A DNA stretch of 64,000 nucleotides from Atkinsonella hypoxylon. Taxonomy: Eukaryota; Ascomycota; Sordariomycetes; Hypocreales; Clavicipitaceae. This document shows positions 1 to 11,690 of this stretch, one piece after another. The translations under genes and the position numbers were made by a program. Below the pieces are notes generated by a model. That model was not told where the DNA came from. It did no database searches and was given only the letters and a program-made list of their open reading frames with translations. Position 1 is the stretch's first letter. Each line of letters opens with the position of its first letter. Location of the stretch: contig JFHB01000012.1 in the NCBI GenBank assembly GCA_000729835.1, forward strand, positions 1 to 64,000. The letters are read 5' to 3'.

Positions 1-562
1 TTTAAATTTTTTTTTTTACCATTGTCAGATAGGATTCGGGGGGTTTAAGGAAGGGGGGGGGGGGGGGGGAGAAGGTGGCTTACCATTGTTGTGTCGAGAA
101 CCACGTTGGTTGTCATTTTGGAAGTTGCGGCTTTTGCAGAGGTTCGCGATGGGAAATTTTTTTTTTTTTTGGTTTGTTTGAAATGCAATTGCTTGTGGGA
201 GGGACTGTATGCAGGCTTAAAGTGAGACGTAGGACCCTTGCGGTTAACATGCTACGTTGGATGCATCGAAGGGGTTGTCTTTCTTGTGATGCATTGTGAT
301 AACTATGGCATTGAGAATTTCTCAAATACGTGAGGGATGTTGGTTGAATTGGGGTCGCCACCTTCTGACTGGAAAAGGCAGGAGGCTGGAGTTTGTTTTC
401 TTTTCCCCCCTCCCCTCCCAGCTTGGCCATTGAGCTTTATGGGCTGGTCTGGACATTGGACGTCGCTCATTCACTTTCGAAACAGTGACAGCACATAACT
501 AGAACGAACTTTGTCTAGACGTACCACACCCCAACGTTTCGGTGCTCCCCATCTCCGCTCCC
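1..562. other. Upstream intergenic region with homopolymer tracts
   Basis: No convincing gene. It contains a T run near the left edge, a long G-rich run at about 52-69 and a T run at about 160-170. The final 100 bases before 563 are the likely promoter and 5' leader of the signal peptide peptidase gene. Short open frames on both strands show no recognisable protein features. Confidence 0.6.
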
Positions 563-2351
563 ATGGCATCAAATTCAACCTTGCTGCTCCCCGGCGCCTT
601 TGACACCCTCAACACCACGTTCAACGGCACACAGACAGATGTCTCCGTCCTCTCGCACCTCCGGGACCTGGACTTTCTGCTCCTCGAGCTCAAGCTTGTT
701 GCGTCCGCCCTCGGGATAATCTACCTGGGCTCCCATGCCGCCGTCCGCAGACCACCGTCCGCGGCGCTACCGCGCGGCAAGGACAAGAAAGATGATGCGG
801 ATTCGAACCGCTTCGCGCAGGGCCTCGAGCCCTCTGATGCCATCCTCTTTCCCGCCATAGCGGCCACCATGCTCGCCGGCCTGTATTACCTCATCCAGTG
901 GCTCAAAGACCCCGCTATCCTGAGCAAGATCCTGAGGTACTACATGGCGACGGTGTCAATGGCCAGCGTACTGACTCTGTACGTGCACGGCATCGACCTG
1001 GTCACGTCCTTCATCTTCCCTACCTTCTGGCGAGGCAGAGATGGCTCCCTCCGGAAAGCGGACCAGAAGAACAAGGCGGTTAGGCTGTGCGATGACGCGG
1101 GGAGTATCGTCGGCGAGGCGTCTCCGAATCCACTGCCCGGGTGGTTCAGCATTCTTGCAAGCACGGATCGGCTTCGGCGATCAGTATGGCACATTCGCGG
1201 CGTCCTCACCAGACGCTGGAAGGTCGATCTTTTCGTCAAGGGCATGGGCGTGACGAGGACCCATCTGCGCTACTCGCATCTGCTCGCTTTACTGCTGAGC
1301 GCCGGCACCGCCGTGGCGTACTTTTCGACGACGTCGTCCTTTTTATCCAACGTGCTGGGGCACGCCATGTGCTATGGATCGTTCATGATCCTGTCGCCGA
1401 CGGACTTTTTGACAGGGAACTTGGTGCTCTGGGGGCTATTCTTGTACGATATTTTCATGGTCTTCTATACGTAAGTCTCTGCTCCTGGTATCGGCCCCTC
1501 TCGGTCCTTGGCTTATAGTTTGGGAAACCTGCTTGAACATATGGGGGCTAACAATCGCCAGTCCCTACATGGTAACCGTCGCCACGACGCTCGACGTCCC
1601 CATCAAGCTCACGTTTGAAGTCGCGTCGCGCAAGAGCATCCTCGGCCTCGGAGACATTGTCATCCCCGGCATGGTCATTGCCTGGGCTCTCCGACTGGAC
1701 CTCTGGCTGCACTACGTCCGTAAGGCTAGGTATGAATCCGTGGACCTCCACATCGTGGAGAAGGACGCGACGGGCGGAATCGTGAAAAGAAGCGAGACGA
1801 AACACAAGGAAGTCAAGGCTCCTTACATGGAGGTCAAGGGCAACTGGGGCGATGGTTTCTGGTCTCGCCGCTCGCTGTTCCTATCTCAGCCGCAGCAGTT
1901 GCCACCCCATCTGGCTGATGCCCGGTTTCCAAAGGTATACCTCAGCGCTGCCATGATAGGATACACGCTTGGTATGGGGGTGACGCTGGCCATGCTTTTG
2001 GTCTTCAAGCGCGGCCAGCCAGCGCTGTTGTACCTGGTCCCAGGCGTTCTGGGCGGGCTTGTTGTGACGGCCGTGGCGAGGGGCGAGTTCAAAGACATGT
2101 GGAGGTACACGGAGGATGGGAGCCTGGATACGATGGACATGGTGGTTGATTTGGATGGGGATGGCAACGTCATAAGCAAGATCGGGCCGCTAAAGAATGG
2201 AATCGTTGAAATCACAAAGGGTGAGAAGAAGGAGAAAAATGGCGGGAAAGACGTCAAGTCTGATGACAAGGCTGCAGAGGCGAAGAATAAAGAGCATAGC
2301 GCAAAGAGTCGAAAGGTGCTTGCATTAATAATAGAAGCTACAGAGGAGTGA
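563..2351 (+). CDS. sppA: Signal peptide peptidase (intramembrane aspartyl protease, presenilin family)
   Basis: Polytopic ER membrane protease that cuts leftover signal peptides and other type II membrane segments; in moulds the family also supports hypoxic adaptation. The model has two exons, 563-1470 and 1562-2351, giving 565 aa. The 91-bp intron has a GTAAGT donor and a GCTAAC branch site. Visible family marks are the first catalytic motif YD (in LYDIFMVFYT, just before the intron), the second catalytic motif GLGD (followed by IVIPG, exon 2) and the QPALLYLVPG segment that carries the conserved PAL. Several hydrophobic helices are present. The N-terminus has three Asn-x-Ser/Thr sequons, as expected for a lumenal end, and the C-terminus is a charged, Lys/Glu-rich tail. 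Translation was started at the ATG at 563 because the frame upstream has only a GTG. Family assignment is firm; the symbol is borrowed from Aspergillus. Confidence 0.93.
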
Positions 2352-3234
2352 ATGACACCAGGTTACGAAAAGGGGGGGGGGGGGGGCGGTTACAGCGTTA
2401 TATAATTCGAAGCTCAACACTGTCAGGATTGAAGCGTATTTTTGAGGTGAACGTCTGCACCGTTGAGACCAGTGGGTTTGCCATGGCGCCGTACCGCTTT
2501 CTGCCAGCACAAGTTCAGTTCTTTCCTCGTGACCTTGCCGCGAGGAATGCCACTTTTTGTTTCTCCCCGAGAGATGGTACATGTCCACCTCTTTGGAAGA
2601 GACCTTTGCTTCACAATGGTTCGCACGTAGCTCGTCTGCAAGGTTGAACTTGGTTTCGGCCGCAAGCGTCAAATCTTTCCAAGATGGTCGACGATTGACT
2701 CTATATCTCGAATATCCTATATCTCTACATATTAAGCAGCTGGTGAATCCTGTCTTTCTTTCATGGTCATCGCCGTCGTAACGCATTCTCAAGGTTCTGT
2801 ACTTAGCAGATTGGATGGGTGATTTAGATGCGCCGCTGGCCGGAACTTCTGGCCCTGAACAGGTTTCCCGACCTCACATTGAACCACGCCGCTGTTTCCA
2901 TCTCTATGAGCTAACCACATCGCCTGAGTGTATATCACCATCTTCACCGGCGCACCGCCACCAATGCTAACCATAAGTCCAAGTCCAACTTGGAAAGCTG
3001 TGTCATGTCTCTGGGACCACCGTGCGGCGGGACGAAATACCATATCCACCTGGGGTAAGACGGCCCACGACGACGTTATGCCCGTTCGTCGTGCCTAGCG
3101 CGTAAGCCGCACAATCTGGTTGCTCGGTGCTTTCTCGTCGAAGCGCACGAGGCCACATTCTCCGCCGGAGCATATATCCAACCGACAGTATAGTTGCGGC
3201 GATCAGCCATGCTTGCTGACCGGCGGGACGAGTT

Positions 3235-3272
<38 letters not shown>

Positions 3273-3980
3273 GGGGCATGGGTGTTCTTAGAGAAGGAAG
3301 CCATGGGTGATAAGAGGAACAAGTGTATTAACGGGGAGATTGGACATATTTAGAAAGGGACGGTCACGTTCTTCATTGCACTTCTCACTGCAATTCGTGT
3401 CAATTTCCGCAGAGCGATTTGGGAACTGTGAGTGGCAGATGTGATAGTTTGAAACTGTTGACGCACGTGCACCTGCAGGTAGGTGCGTGCCTGGCCGCTC
3501 CTGCCTCGCCTCGCGAGAACTTCCAAAGCTTCAGCAGCGCTCATGACCATAGTCCAGCCTGAAGTCAAGCAACAAGTCAAGGTCGTTCATGATAGGCCAA
3601 CACCTCTTAGCCCAATAGAACGATGACGTCCGGCTATTGTAATTCACGACCCTTAGTCCGCTAGTCCGTCCCTGAGTTCATCATGCCCCTCCCAATAAAC
3701 GGAGTACTAGAGCAACGCAATGCGTGTGCAGGGTGCGGTACGAGCGCCCTGCATCCATCCACCCTATGTACCTAGGTACCTAAGTAACCCCGTACCTTTG
3801 AATGACAATATTATGTCTACCACACAAAGTGTGTAGTGCTAAGTTGGGTAGGTACCTAGGTAGTCAACAAGTTGAAGCATTTATGCCGGCTCCGTCCCAT
3901 CTGTCCAATCCATCCCATCCGCAAACCAAAAACCTCCTTTCTCTCCTCCGGCACTCAAGTTCCCCTCGAAGCAGCCCACC
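2352..3980. other. Intergenic region with poly-G tract and (AT)n microsatellite
   Basis: About 1.6 kb without a supportable gene. A pure G run lies at about 2372-2387 just after the peptidase stop codon, and a perfect AT dinucleotide repeat at about 3239-3269. The last few hundred bases contain several GGTACCTAGGTA-type repeats and form the promoter region of the acetyltransferase. Open frames here have no domain-like features. Confidence 0.6.
3239..3269. repeat. (AT)n microsatellite
   Basis: About 15 uninterrupted AT units in the intergenic region between the signal peptide peptidase and acetyltransferase genes. It is seen directly and is likely length-polymorphic between strains. Confidence 0.95.
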
Positions 3981-5048
3981 ATGTCCCTCCCTACGACAAA
4001 ACCCATCCAGGCGTCCATACGCTCCTTCTTCTCGACCGCCGCCGCGCCGAAATATGTCCCCCGGCCAGGCCGGTCGTCACCCTCCCGCCTCACCAGCTGC
4101 CACGCTGGCACGAAAGCGCAGCCGCACAACCAGGACATCATCATACCCCCTCCGCCGAGCCTGCCCGACGCAGCCACCATCCGAGTCCCTACCGAGGCGG
4201 ACATAGTCGCCTTGCGACGCATCAACGCCCTCCTGCTGCAGGTCTCGTACCCGGACTCCTTCTACGCCTACGCGGCGAACAATCCCTTCTCCCGCGTGAT
4301 AACCTGGTCGCAGGACGGGCAGGACCCCAAGATCATAGGGGCCATCGTCTGCCGCGTAGAAGAGGCTGAGCCCAAGACCAAGAGAGCCGGGGACAAGGAC
4401 GCTCCGCAGCAGGTATACATCCGGTCGCTATGTCTCCTTTCGCCGTACCGATCAAAGGGTCTGGCAGAGGCCGCGCTCAAGCACGTCCTCGCGACGGCGA
4501 CGGCGACGGCGAACAAGCTGAATGTCGTGAGCGTGAAGGCGCATGTCTGGACGGAGAACGAGGACGGGCTGAGGTGGTACGACAAACGGGGCTTTATAAG
4601 GGACGGCCAGCCGCAACGCGGGTACTATATGAAGCTGAGGCCTGATACGGCGTGGGTGGTCCGCAGGGATATTGCGCAGAGCAAAGATGGTTTGCCAGAG
4701 AAGGCATATGCACTGGCGAACGATGAACCAGTTCGGCCGAGCGTCACTGCTGCGGTTGTCAACCTGCCTCCTCCCGGGCCGCGCTCTGCGCCCCCGTCGA
4801 CGAAATCGACACCCCCTCCTCCCTTGTCAGGAGCGCAGAGACCGAATCCCCTGACAGGAAAATCATATCAGAATCAGCGGCCGGACATGGAATGGAATGA
4901 TCTTCCCGCCGATATGGCGCCCCCGATGGCGCCACTACGAAAGACGGGCAGTGAATCAGCTCTGGCTACGAGCACAAGAAGTAGCTCTGCGGTACCGAGG
5001 AAGAAGAAGGATCGCTCATACCCGGCTGCGGCTTTTGGGGCGAACTGA
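3981..5048 (+). CDS. GNAT-family N-acetyltransferase, Naa50-like, with N-terminal PIP-box-like motif
   Basis: Single exon, 355 aa. The GNAT fold spans roughly residues 65-220. The start of the domain (around PTEADIVALRRIN and LLLQVSYPDSFY) resembles the Naa50 N-alpha-acetyltransferase subfamily. The acetyl-CoA loop is visible as YRSKGLA (R-x-x-G-x-A) after IRSLCLLSP, and the late strand and helix read ENEDGLRWYDKRGF, the usual GNAT ending. Flanking regions are unusual: residues 10-17 (QASIRSFF) match the PCNA-interacting consensus Q-x-x-I-x-x-F-F exactly, and the last ~120 residues are a proline- and serine-rich disordered tail ending in a basic patch (RKKKDR). Naa50 proteins are normally about 170 aa, so this one is about twice as long. 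The start codon has a good purine context (CACCATG). Substrate is not inferable beyond protein N-terminal or lysine acetylation. Confidence 0.82.
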   Translation: MSLPTTKPIQASIRSFFSTAAAPKYVPRPGRSSPSRLTSCHAGTKAQPHNQDIIIPPPPSLPDAATIRVPTEADIVALRRINALLLQVSYPDSFYAYAANNPFSRVITWSQDGQDPKIIGAIVCRVEEAEPKTKRAGDKDAPQQVYIRSLCLLSPYRSKGLAEAALKHVLATATATANKLNVVSVKAHVWTENEDGLRWYDKRGFIRDGQPQRGYYMKLRPDTAWVVRRDIAQSKDGLPEKAYALANDEPVRPSVTAAVVNLPPPGPRSAPPSTKSTPPPPLSGAQRPNPLTGKSYQNQRPDMEWNDLPADMAPPMAPLRKTGSESALATSTRSSSAVPRKKKDRSYPAAAFGAN

Positions 5049-5950
5049 TCATTGTGGACGATAGTAGTGGGAGGAAAAGCTAATTCTATATCTGGGAACC
5101 AAGATGTCATATGGTAATTGAGAGATGCTTCGCAAAAAAACCTCATAGGGGGGTTTAGAGCGGGTTTCTTGATCGCACAAAGATCATGGTACATAGGCAC
5201 TGCGCCGATGGGCGGAACACATGCATTAGATGATACAACATGGCTTAGGGGAGTTGAGTTCTTCCTACGTTGTGGCGAACTGCAAGGGTGTCTTGGCCCT
5301 TTATGCAAGAAGAACCCATGCCTCTGGGGTGTTGAAAGCCCAGAAAGCGAACCTTTGGCTATGAAAAGCTAGTTCCGTGAAAGGATGCCTTTTGCAAGGT
5401 AATGCCTTAACCCACTAATTAGATTAGTATAGATTTTGGGGTAATACAATGCTATTGCCGGGACAAAGGGTATTCACGTGGATTTTGCTGTATCAGGATC
5501 TGAAAGACTGCAGTGCCCTTCCTTTTGAATAGATGGGACCTCTTCCGGTTACAATAGAATTCTAATATAGGAAAATCAGCCTAAAGGCATATGGACAGAC
5601 CTATTGTGCCTAGAGGAGGTCGGAACAAAGGAAAATACACCCAAATATAGGCCTTTAGCCCTGCAACACGCACTGCATTACCCCGCAATCAAATACTAAT
5701 CTTATAGTGGCTTAAGGCATTACTTTGCAAGAAGTATCCTTCTAGGAAACCAGCGGCTGATGGTACGCCTTGTGGGCTTCAGAGGTTTCAGAAGCACGCA
5801 CTCTTGTGGCAAAAACAAGGCCATTATTTGTCACAATCGATAAAATTGACCTCACCGTATAGTTGATTGATACATTACATTGGAATAACATGACCCGGAA
5901 CTCCGATCCCGCGTGTGAAGAAGAAAGAAAAGGCACGAAAAAGCATCTCT
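5049..5950. other. Intergenic region between convergent genes, holding a MITE-like element
   Basis: The acetyltransferase and glucokinase genes converge here. Apart from the inverted-repeat element at 5368-5754, the sequence is presumably 3' UTR and terminator DNA. No ORF in it is convincing. Confidence 0.6.
5368..5754. mobile_element. MITE-like element with long terminal inverted repeats
   Basis: The left arm (5368-5452) and right arm (5671-5754) are imperfect inverted repeats of about 85 bp. For example, AAGGATGCCTTTTGCAAGG on the left pairs with AAGGATACTTCTTGCAAAG read on the other strand on the right, and both continue into TAATGCCTTAA and then GATTAGTAT. By eye roughly 80% of positions match. 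The ~390-bp unit has no coding capacity and is AT-rich, as for a non-autonomous DNA transposon (MITE) or a RIP-aged fold-back element. A target-site duplication was not clear, so the exact ends are uncertain by several bases. Confidence 0.7.
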
Positions 5951-7796
5951 TCATCGTGCTTGTCTGCTCCACCAAACAGCAGCGATTGCCACTACAGCAA
6001 TGACACCGCCAACCAATAACGCCGTCGTGGGCACAGATGAATCTTCAACCGCAGGCACATTGGACGGAATCTTCTCTAAATGACGTTTAATGTCCTTGCG
6101 CAGATCGGCCAGAAAGTCGCCCGGCTTCTCCTGGCGTGCAGCAATCAACGCGATGAGAGCTGCTCCGACTCCACTGCCATCCTTGGCAATACCAATACGG
6201 ATCTTCTCGGCGCCCTTTGGTCCGATACCTTTGATGACAGCAAGAGCTTCGTAAATCATATCTCGAAAATAAGGATAATGTTCGACCAAGCTGCCGTCAA
6301 CCCCAATGTCGATAACGTCTTCCTCAGGATCCTCAAGTTTGCCGGATTGCAGCGCGATAGCTCCAATTGCAACAGCTGACAGTCTGGCGGCTCGGCGAGC
6401 GACCGCGTCGGATATGGCTTTGAAGGCTTGTGCGTCTTCCAGTGACGGTGCGTAAATATCCAATTCCTTTTCCAGCTCTTGACGGATGGAAGACAGCTCG
6501 GGTGTATTATCAGCGGCCGCCACTGACATGATGGCGCTGTCAAGACCCCATGCCCTGAAGATGCTCGAGTTCGGTCCGATGCTCGTGGTAGTGTGTCTGT
6601 CGTTAAAGCTCGAGTTGACGTCCCGGAAGAGGCCGATATTATCATTCTTAATCATGTCGACTACGGCCAACCGGACAATCTCGCCCAAAAACATACCCGA
6701 GACTCGCTTCTCAAACATTTGGATTCCGGGGTTCACGCTTTCCGCGTCCAGTGCCTTGTCCCAGGGTGTGGAGGGAAGAACATTTAGCTGGTTGTCAAAA
6801 GAGCCCCATTCGGTGTTGATGACCATTTCGCCAGTGGACTTGTCGTACTCTCCCTCAATTGGTTTCTTGATATTTTCCGTCTTCTCGATGTATGCGCCGT
6901 TTGTGCCAGTGCCAAAAATACCGCCCAGCAGAGAGCGGTGTTTGCCAGTTGATGTATACGATCTCGCCATAAGCGTGCCGACGGTGTCATTGACAAGCGC
7001 CGCCACCTTGACAGGAAGACTGAGGTTGTCGATTTCGTCTTGGAGCAAGCGACAGACGTCTTTGCCAACGGCATCAGGGATGTCAAACCCCTTGGTCCAT
7101 CGAATGAGCTTACCTTTGTTGATTCCCAATTGCTTGACTGGGAAGCTAAAAGTGAAACCCAAACGGAAAATTTGCTCATCTCGGTAGCCCATTGGTGTGC
7201 TAGCAGTCGCTCTACGGCGCACAAGGCTTTCGAAATGATCAGCATGATGCTTACGCAGGAACAGTTCGATTTGCTTCGCTAAGAATGCAAAGAGCTCCTT
7301 GGCAGTCTTGGCGACCATGAGCTCCTTAGGAATGGCCACCTTGTTGTACGTGAGGTTGAAGGTCGTGTCGCCGTTGAGCATGATTGAGCAGACACGAAAG
7401 TTAGTCCCGCCGAGGTCAACTGCCAGATACAAGCCCTAAGAACTGTGTCAGCACTCCTCCGTCCCACATTGCTAACAAGAATCGCACACAGTTTGGAGAC
7501 GAAGAAATTTGCAAGATTACCTTTTCTGTGCCATTGGGCACTCCTGTGACGTAAGTTGGAATCTGACTGAGACTAGAGCCATCCTTTTCTAAGCCCTCCT
7601 CTATTACGCTGCATTAGTACGAGTCCCAAATTAGGTTGCGCGCGAACATGGAGTTTTCCAACGTGGTGGAACGTGGCTCGGAATGGGATTTTGGCATACT
7701 CATTTGAGCCAGGAACTCCTCCACATGCTTATTGACGTACAAATCGGATAATTCGAATTGCGAGACGATTCGCTTGGTCTCGTCAGCGAGCGCCAT
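5951..7796 (-). CDS. GLK1: Glucokinase (hexokinase family) with hydrophobic C-terminal tail
   Basis: Phosphorylates glucose to glucose-6-phosphate at the entry of glycolysis. Three exons, 7796-7700, 7600-7521 and 7435-5951, give 553 aa; introns are 99 and 85 bp, the first with a TACTAAT branch site. Exon 2 encodes the family block IPTYVTGVPNGTEKG and exon 3 opens with YLAVDLGGTNFRV, the ATP phosphate-binding loop. FSFPV (sugar-binding region), VNDTVGTL (catalytic Asp) and GTGTNGAYIE follow, so the active site is complete. The last ~25 residues (from TTALLVGG through the VWW near the end) form a single hydrophobic segment capped by SRQAR, reading like a tail-anchor transmembrane helix; typical soluble fungal glucokinases are about 490-500 aa. 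This suggests attachment to mitochondria or ER, which is inference. A strong pyrimidine-rich 5' region precedes the ATG. Confidence 0.92.
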
Positions 7797-10189
7797 TGTG
7801 AGAGGTTGGGAGATTGGCGCTGCGACAGAAAAAGGTACAGGTTTCAGGCAGACAGACTCCGAGGTCGCGTGTGTGGGGTACGAGAATAAAGAAGTAAGGA
7901 AGGGAGAATGAGAAACTTGAGAGAAGAAATCTGGTGGTTGCAGTTGGGAGCGTGACAGCTTGGCGTCGTGGAGCACGAGGTGAGCAAGCTGGTGGGAAAA
8001 TATTAGCGTCGTCCTATGCGAAGATAGATGTAAAAAGCGCAAGACTAAGCCAAGCCAGACCAGATCACCAGGCCACCAGGCCAGCAGCAAAATGAGTTTA
8101 TTATGCAGTTGGAGCCCCCATTTGCAAGGATAAAAAAGCTTGGGGTGGATGCGGGCGATGCGGGGAGCACGGTAGAATGGCCGAATTCATTTCCCACGCT
8201 AGCGCCACTTTCGTGCTCGCATTGAAGCTAGAAGCGGGAAGCGGGAAGCGGGAAGTGGCATGTTGTACGGGTAGACGAGGTGAGAAGTGACATAGTGGTC
8301 TTCTTGTAGCCTGGGTTGGAGGTGCAAATCGACTTCGCATCTGCCGATATTTTTGTTGACCAGGAAAGGAGGTATACAGCCAAGGCAATAACCTCTGTGG
8401 CGGAATCTCTCTGATTGTCGGAAAACTAGGAACGCTGGGTGACGAGCACGGTGTGAACTTTTTCTGGTCACGTCCTTCTGCAAGTCGGGAGGCTTGTCGC
8501 AAAGGCAAATGATGCTTCAGACAAGCTGGAAGGTCGACTCACTACGGCCACAAAGGCTAGAAACAGCCACCAAAGCAAGCTTGTCCAAGTCGCCACAAGT
8601 CGCAAGGCCTGTTTCTTCATTGAATAGTCCAGCTCCACATCACCATCGTCATCACCGTCACCGTTGGTCAGACTTCGGTTGCAAGAGGCACTCATGCAGC
8701 TTTTGTTCGAAGGGTGCTGCCGTGTATGGCAGCTTCCTTCGGTAAGCGCTACCGGTATTTGGTTCACGCGGTCGATCTCTGTTGTTAATCTTCAAGCTTC
8801 CGATAACATGCTGGTCGATCCGCGTTTGCGTTTGGGCTTGGGTTGCACCTTGTGGCGGGCGGACAAACCCAGCACAAATCCAGCAGTCCAGCTAACTGGG
8901 TGGCGACGTCGAGTATCTTGAAGTTGTGGTTTCTCTGATTTCCCCCAAGAGCTGTTGGATGGACCGTTGGCAAATTTGCACAGACGAACGGCTTCAAGAA
9001 AGCAACTCTGCTTTTGCAATACCTGGTACTGATGCTTCGTAGTATTTATTATTAGCGGGCTAACCTCATCGCACATGCCGTATCTGGTAGGTTGCATGGG
9101 ACACAAACGAACAGCACCTTGTCCCGGCCTGGGGAAGCAGGCTGATGATTCCACGAAGCTGTACCGTGTGCTCCGTACCGCAACAGCGTCGAGTAATATG
9201 ACCGAGAGACTGCCGACGGAGATCCAACGTGGAGCGGGGACAGCGAAAGCAAACTGATGTACTCCGTACGCCAGAGCCAGAAATCGGAGCCTGGCTAGGG
9301 TCGGGCGAATGTTGCCAGATACAGAATACACAAAATTAACGAAGCCTTGGTCACGAAGCTTCACCTTGACGTGTTTAGTTTAAATTTCCAGTAGCAGAGT
9401 CCAAGGAGCGGGCAAATACATCTGCCGATAATGGGGCCTCTGAGCTAATCCTCAAATCCTTGAGGGAAGCCACGATGCTGCCAATTTGTGCTTAGCGAAG
9501 CCAGCAATGGCCAGAATTGGCTAGAATTGGGGCCTGGGATTGGCTGCTTTGCTTCGTTCCGTCACTAGCTGGGATCCGCCCTGAGAAAGAGTATCTTAAT
9601 GTTACATCGATTACTTCCTATCTGACCCTTTTTTTCTTTTTCTTTTTCTTCTCTCTCTTCAACCGTGCTATCCTTAATTTCGATCCAGGTAATATACGGA
9701 GTACAACCCTTCACATTAGGGCAATGTTAGATTTTTCTGCGGCATCAGTATCAACTGAATGAGAAACAATTCTCAGCAAGGGGCAATGATGACTAATGAA
9801 TGAGTCTTCATTCTGGGCCCCATTTTCTCTTGGTGTTGGTTTCCCCCGCCCCTGTTTTCCTTTTTTTTTTGTTTCTTGTTTTATAGTTAATCAATCAATT
9901 TAGTGATGTATTCCGTACACTCGGCGTCAATGCACACATACGGTATACTTCATTGTCGACTCACCAGTGTCCCTTTCATCATTGTACGACATAAATCTGA
10001 ATTACGAAGTTCTAATGAGAGTATGCAGTCGGGCGTGTATATTATCTCCTACAAATCGTGAGCCGGTCACAAAACGACTCAAGAATAAACCAAGGAGCCA
10101 TTTAATGTAAAGACACTGCAAGCGTCTCTCACTACACACATACGATATAGCCGGGTTCGGATTGCCCATAAAAGAAACAAGGACGGCGT

Positions 10190-11690
10190 CAACTCGGTGT
10201 TTTCTTCCGACAAGAGCATTGAAGAATCACTGTTCCGCGGCTTGCAAGCCTTCAATTCGTCGAGTCCTTCCTACCTTCCAACTTCACCTTCTGATAAGAG
10301 GGTCGTGAGTATGCTGGATAGAGCAGAGTATTACTTTTGTTTCCCGGGCAGAAGCCTCGAGGCCCGCGTAGGTCTCGGTGGTTTACAAGATGTTGTCGGT
10401 CATTGACTTACTCTACAGCTACAACCAAATACCACTCGCTGAGGAAAGTTAAGATACAATAACAATCTTTATAGAAATAGGATTACTAAGACTTTACACG
10501 ATCCCTTAGGGGGCAACAAAATCCGTGGCACAGTGCCGAGCTTGTCGAAGGAGACGCATTCCAAGGATTAGCGGCATGGAGACCGCATTTGGGAATACGT
10601 ACATCCGGATGTTGATCGAGTGTTCTCCCACGTTTAACTTCGTTCTCACCTCTCCAAGCACGTCAATGATTCTTGCAGAGTAGGAGGTGGCAGCAGCAGG
10701 GCGCTCGCTAAATCCCCCCAAATAAGCCTAACGGACTGTGCCACGAAGTTCGTGGCTCCCTAAGCGATCGTGCAAAGTCTTAGTAATCCTATCACTACAG
10801 AGATTGTTATATCTTGACTCTCCTTGCCGAGTGTTATTTAGCAGCAGCCAGAGAGTAAGTTAACAACCGACAATATCTCGCAAATCACTGAGACAAACGG
10901 AACAGTACTAATCCCACACGCGCTGCAAGGAAAGTTAGTAGAGTTGTGAAGAAGAAGTTAAAGCATTGGTTGATATCGCGCACTCAACGCTGAATCATTC
11001 CGCCCCATCAAAGGAAGGTGAGTATCACGTATGGTGATCCTATTGTACTAAGTGGCAGATAGGATCAACCTTATACCACCGTCCTTGTTTATCACTGGAA
11101 AGTACGGGTTCCTATAAGAACCGTGACATTCTTCAAGTAACCTATACTTCATCTTCTTCTTCAATAACTCCACCAACTTCCCTTGTAGCGCGTGTGAGAT
11201 TAGTACTGTTGCCGTTAGCCAGGCCTTGCGTTCAACAACTTTTATAACTTGCGGTGGCGCCATTCGGATTAATCTCCCCATACTCGGAGAGGTCCTATGC
11301 GAGTGCAGCCTCCATGTTACGGATGATTTCTTTGAGAAACTCAATTACTCCTGGCCAAAGTTCCTCTTGAAGTGACTTCCTCTGGGGCTGCGACCAAATA
11401 TCACTCGCCGAGGAAAGTCAAGATATAACAACAATTTCGACAGGAGTAGGGTTACTAAGACTTTGCACAATCTCTCATGGAGCCACGAACTCAATGGGAC
11501 AATCAGATGCTTCGAGGCCAGCGAGTCGCGAGCTGGCCCGCGTAGGTCTCGCTGCTTTTTCTCAAAACTCATACCACCAGCAGGCGGTCGAGAATCTCAA
11601 TGTATCGGATTTTGCGCAAGCCGAGTACCCCATCAGATATGATCGTGTTTTAAAACACAGGGATGCCGAAACTGCTGACTTTCGCTTCTT
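10190..11690. mobile_element. Scrambled, degenerate Ty3/gypsy retrotransposon fragments
   Basis: Short fragments of reverse transcriptase can be read in alternating orientation. Plus-strand frames near 10405-10530 and 11385-11480 read YNQIPLAEES-like and GLLRL plus GATNS-like motifs, the block that normally carries the LPQG signature. A minus-strand copy of the same block lies at about 10850-10735. A minus-strand frame at 11344-11048 reads HALQGKLVELLKKK then GSYRNPYFPV and KDGGIRLI, the segment just upstream of the RT core, and a plus-strand copy of HALQGKLVEL starts near 10917. All frames carry stops, several where glutamine is expected (CAA/CAG to TAA/TAG). No LTRs, protease or integrase were identified. 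It is an old, rearranged, inactive remnant. Confidence 0.7.

Noticed and set aside
8101..8770. Minus-strand open frames upstream of glucokinase
   Set aside because: Proline/serine-rich artefacts of GC-skewed promoter DNA; contain a simple GAAGCGG repeat and no family match.
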